Below the pieces are notes generated by a model. The model was not told the DNA's origin. It searched no databases and saw only the letters and a program-made list of their open reading frames with translations. The position numbers and the translations under genes are program-made. A DNA stretch of 6,723 nucleotides from Thermohalobaculum sp039178805 (lineage in GTDB: Bacteria > Pseudomonadota > Alphaproteobacteria > Rhodobacterales > Rhodobacteraceae), in NCBI GenBank assembly GCA_039178805.1, contig JBCDFC010000256.1, positions 1 through 6,723 of the forward strand, given 5' to 3'. Shown here piece after piece: positions 5,578 to 6,723 of this stretch. Within the stretch, counting starts at the first letter, position 1; every line of letters starts with the position of its first letter.

Positions 5578-5597
5578 CGCTGAGCGCGACGTCAGCG
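5578..5597. terminator. Small inverted repeat between convergent genes
   Basis: CGCTGA (5578-5583) and TCAGCG (5592-5597) form a 6-bp stem with an 8-nt loop in the 17-nt gap between the permease stop (5574) and the small membrane gene stop on the minus strand. The right arm includes that gene's stop codon. No T tract follows on either side, so a termination role is only suggested by position. Confidence 0.3.
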
Positions 5598-5894
5598 CCT
5601 CGCCTTCATCCGTTGGATCGCCTTGTCGAGTTCCGCCCGGTCCGAGAGGGTGATCCCTTCCTCCTCTTCATCGAGGTTTTTCTCGCCGGCGAAGGCCGTG
5701 CGGTTGCCCACCACGACGACCGCCATCAGCACCAGCGTCGCTGCCGCCACGGAGAGCATGGTCTGCTCAACGTGAGACAAGCTCAGCACCCATTCGTAAA
5801 CTCGCTCGACGAACAAGGCATCTGCCGATCCTGCTTCCGTCTCGGTTGGCGCATAGGCGTGTCCGACGCCCATATCCGAAAGACGCTTATCCAT
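5592..5894 (-). CDS. Small single-pass membrane protein, paralogue 1 of a tandem pair; unknown function
   Basis: I do not recognise this family. With the start at 5894 the protein has 100 residues: LSDMGVGHAYAP at 5-16, a variable stretch, one membrane helix at about 46-63, an acidic run DEEEE at 75-79 and a C-terminal LSDRAELDKAIQRMKARR. It aligns without gaps to the product at 6101-6403, sharing LSDxGxGHAYAP, EEE and L-DRAE-A-RM; about 32 of 100 residues are identical by hand count. An earlier ATG at 5906 would add four residues. I prefer 5894 because it matches the paralogue's start and has GGGGGAG just upstream. Basic residues after the helix suggest a cytoplasmic C-terminus, by inference. 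It converges with the permease gene 17 nt away. No signal peptide, cysteines or enzyme motif are visible. Confidence 0.75.
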   Translation of the reverse strand: MDKRLSDMGVGHAYAPTETEAGSADALFVERVYEWVLSLSHVEQTMLSVAAATLVLMAVVVVGNRTAFAGEKNLDEEEEGITLSDRAELDKAIQRMKARR

Positions 5895-5973
5895 GAGCTC
5901 CCCCATTCACTCATTCTTTACCACCCGTGACGAGGGGGCCATCGAGAGCGGGAGGCGTCAATTCGCAGGGTCG

Positions 5974-6068
5974 CACAACCCAAGAATGCGCAGGGGAAAA
6001 CGACCTTCGGCGAAGGGTTGAACAGATTTCAACGACTTTCGAAGCGTGTCGTTATCTCGTGGGTTGTG
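5974..6068. other. Nested dyads in the gap between the two small membrane genes; possible structured leader RNA
   Basis: Outer arms CACAACCCA (5974-5982) and TGGGTTGTG (6060-6068) are perfect 9-bp complements. Between them lie CCTTCG-G-CGAAGG (6004-6016), TTGAA-N5-TTCAA (6018-6032) and AACGAC-N11-GTCGTT (6031-6053). Together they could fold as a closed multi-branch element. The second and third inner dyads share 2 nt. The element lies 79 bp upstream of the 5894 start on the minus strand, so it would be in the leader of that gene. Strand and function are not established. Confidence 0.4.
5997..6016 (-). terminator. Weak intrinsic-terminator-like hairpin downstream of the 6101-6403 gene
   Basis: On the minus strand CCTTC-GCC-GAAGG (6016-6004) forms a 5-bp stem with a 3-nt loop and is followed by TCGTTTT. 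It sits about 85 nt past the upstream gene's stop. The stem is short, so termination would be weak; it may instead be part of the dyad-rich element around it. Confidence 0.3.
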
Positions 6069-6079
6069 TCACGGAAGTG

Positions 6080-6106
6080 ATGTAACGAACCCGTGCAGCG
6101 TTACAT
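6080..6106. repeat. 8-bp inverted repeat overlapping a stop codon
   Basis: ATGTAACG (6080-6087) and CGTTACAT (6099-6106) are perfect complements around 11 nt. The right arm contains the last Met codon and the TAA stop of the 6101-6403 gene. Beside it TCAC-GGAA-GTGA (6069-6080) is another small dyad. No T tract follows, so an operator or mRNA 3'-end structure is as likely as a terminator. Confidence 0.4.
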
Positions 6107-6403
6107 ATTCTCACGCATCCGGCGCAGTGCGGCGGCGATTTCCGCCCGATCGCGCAGATTCGGCTTCTCTTCCTCGCGGCTCGGCCGGCCGCTCCCGCTG
6201 CGCGCAGGCAGTCGGAAGAAGGCGAAGACCGCAAAGCAGACGAGGACCAGAACGATCGCCGCAAAAGCGATCACTTCGTCGCCCGGCATCGTTGCAAAGT
6301 GACGGAGCACATGGCCGAAAAACGTGTCTCCATGCGCACCGGTCGGCCCATAGCCCGGCGCGTAGGCATGCCCGGTACCGAGATCCGAAAGGGAATCGGC
6401 CAT
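6101..6403 (-). CDS. Small single-pass membrane protein, paralogue 2 of a tandem pair; unknown function
   Basis: Family not recognised. With the start at 6403 the product has 100 residues, the same as its neighbour. LSDLGTGHAYAP is at 5-16, then a Gly/His-rich stretch, one membrane helix at about 44-63 (VIAFAAIVLVLVCFAVFAFF), a basic linker LPARSGSGRPSR, EEE at 77-79, and the C-terminal LRDRAEIAAALRRMRENM. The ends match the 5592-5894 product residue for residue, while the middle has diverged, so an old duplication is likely. GGGAG lies 8 nt before the ATG at 6403 and supports this start over the ATG at 6418, which would add five residues. The Arg-rich linker suggests the C-terminus is cytoplasmic and GHAYAP is outside, by inference. 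The 206-bp gap to the next gene argues for separate promoters. Confidence 0.75.
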   Translation of the reverse strand: MADSLSDLGTGHAYAPGYGPTGAHGDTFFGHVLRHFATMPGDEVIAFAAIVLVLVCFAVFAFFRLPARSGSGRPSREEEKPNLRDRAEIAAALRRMRENM

Positions 6404-6560
6404 GACGCACACTCCCATAGTTCACCCTAGGGAAGATGCTATCACAGGTTGTGTAAGATACAAGACAATCGCTGTCAGGTTGTCACCGGCGAGCAGATGA
6501 CCGCCGGAAGCGGTGTCCGATCTTGCGAAGGGCGCGCGCCTTCCGACGTCACGAGCTCAT
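6404..6560 (-). promoter_or_regulatory. Upstream region of the 6101-6403 gene with CAGGTTGT direct repeats
   Basis: CAGGTTGT occurs at 6445-6452 and 6476-6483, 31 bp apart (about three helical turns, same face). Its core GGTTGTGT (6447-6454) reappears at 6062-6069 upstream of the other paralogue in the same orientation. A perfect palindrome CCCTAGGG is at 6425-6432, just before the ribosome site. A minus-strand promoter such as CTGACA-N17-TACACA is possible but weak. No gene is seen in this stretch. Confidence 0.35.
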
Positions 6561-6589
6561 GTCATGCTCGGGCGCGACCCGAGCATCCA
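6561..6589 (+). repeat. Alphaproteobacterial palindromic repeat, copy A
   Basis: ATGCTCGGG (6564-6572) and CCCGAGCAT (6578-6586) form a perfect 9-bp stem with loop CGCGA, framed by GTC before and CCA after. This is the GTCATGC(T/C)CGGG...GCATCCA variant of the short palindromes scattered between genes in many alphaproteobacteria. Confidence 0.75.
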
Positions 6590-6601
6590 CAGCCCTGGGC
6601 G

Positions 6602-6632
6602 CTGGATTGCCGGATCAAGTCCGGCAATGACG
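6602..6632 (-). repeat. Alphaproteobacterial palindromic repeat, copy B (inverted)
   Basis: ATTGCCGGA (6606-6614) and TCCGGCAAT (6620-6628) form a perfect 9-bp stem with loop TCAAG, framed by CTGG and GACG. It is in opposite orientation to copies A and C, and matches copy C in 26 of 30 positions when inverted. Confidence 0.78.
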
Positions 6633-6680
6633 GAAGCGAACCTTTCGGCCAGACCGCTCATGGTCCGTCGGAAACACGAG

Positions 6681-6710
6681 GTCACTGCCGGGCCTGACCC
6701 GGCAATCCAG
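6681..6710 (+). repeat. Alphaproteobacterial palindromic repeat, copy C
   Basis: TGCCGGG (6686-6692) and CCCGGCA (6698-6704) form a 7-bp stem with loop CCTGA. The next pair is a C/A mismatch where the consensus has T/A, then A-T resumes. It is flanked by GTC and CCAG. Copies B and C together make a long-range inverted repeat of about 30 bp arms. Confidence 0.75.
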
Positions 6711-6723
6711 ACTTCTCTATCAC

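Noticed and set aside
5592..6403. Small membrane proteins as phage holins, toxin-antitoxin or CcoQ/CcmD-like proteins
   Set aside because: One helix and short length are not enough; none of the conserved end motifs matches those families, no lysis or partner gene is nearby, and both proteins are longer than CcmD/CcoQ.
6449..6697. Plus-strand 82-codon frame near the right edge
   Set aside because: It runs through the palindromic repeats, lacks a ribosome site and shows no domain or membrane segment.
6561..6710. Repeats considered as a CRISPR array
   Set aside because: Copies alternate in orientation, differ in sequence and have unequal spacing; each is a self-complementary palindrome, fitting REP-like elements.

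Overview
The window looks like chromosomal DNA from a GC-rich alphaproteobacterium, most likely of the Rhodobacterales type. This rests on the SdhC N-terminus (MADVNRGNRPLSPHL), the sdhC-sdhD-sdhA gene order, the short low-consensus promoters and the intergenic palindromes of the TCATTGCCGGG / CCCGGCAATCCA type. The taxonomic call is inference at order level. No tRNA, rRNA, CRISPR array, insertion sequence or prophage gene was seen.

Layout. (1) Positions 1-1452, minus strand: the start of a succinate dehydrogenase (complex II) operon, sdhC-sdhD-sdhA, with sdhA running off the left edge. (2) 1582-3075: a minus-strand TetR-family regulator divergent from a plus-strand short-chain dehydrogenase/reductase (SDR). 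They share a 145-bp gap that holds overlapping TTGA...TCAA dyads, a classic regulator-target pair. (3) 3178-5574, plus strand: a polar amino acid ABC uptake operon with a HisJ/LAO-type binding protein and two HisQ/HisM-type permeases. There is no ATPase gene in the window. The 181-bp gap between binding protein and first permease carries two strong hairpins, a long-range inverted repeat and a cluster of GGTCGC hexamers. (4) 5592-6403, minus strand: two small single-pass membrane proteins. Each is 100 residues by the start I prefer, and they align without gaps. They are tandem paralogues of a family I do not recognise. (5) 6404-6723: no gene; a likely promoter region for the second small gene, then three copies of an alphaproteobacterial palindromic repeat in alternating orientation.

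How the parts work together. SdhC and SdhD anchor SdhA/SdhB in the inner membrane and pass electrons from succinate to quinone; the usual SdhC haem-ligand histidine is a glutamine here. The TetR protein probably represses itself and the SDR and is released by an unknown ligand or electrophile. The ABC genes import a basic or polar amino acid and need an ATPase encoded elsewhere. The most novel material is the pair of paralogous small membrane proteins with their dyad-rich intergenic region. I found no clear multi-gene defence or mobile system.
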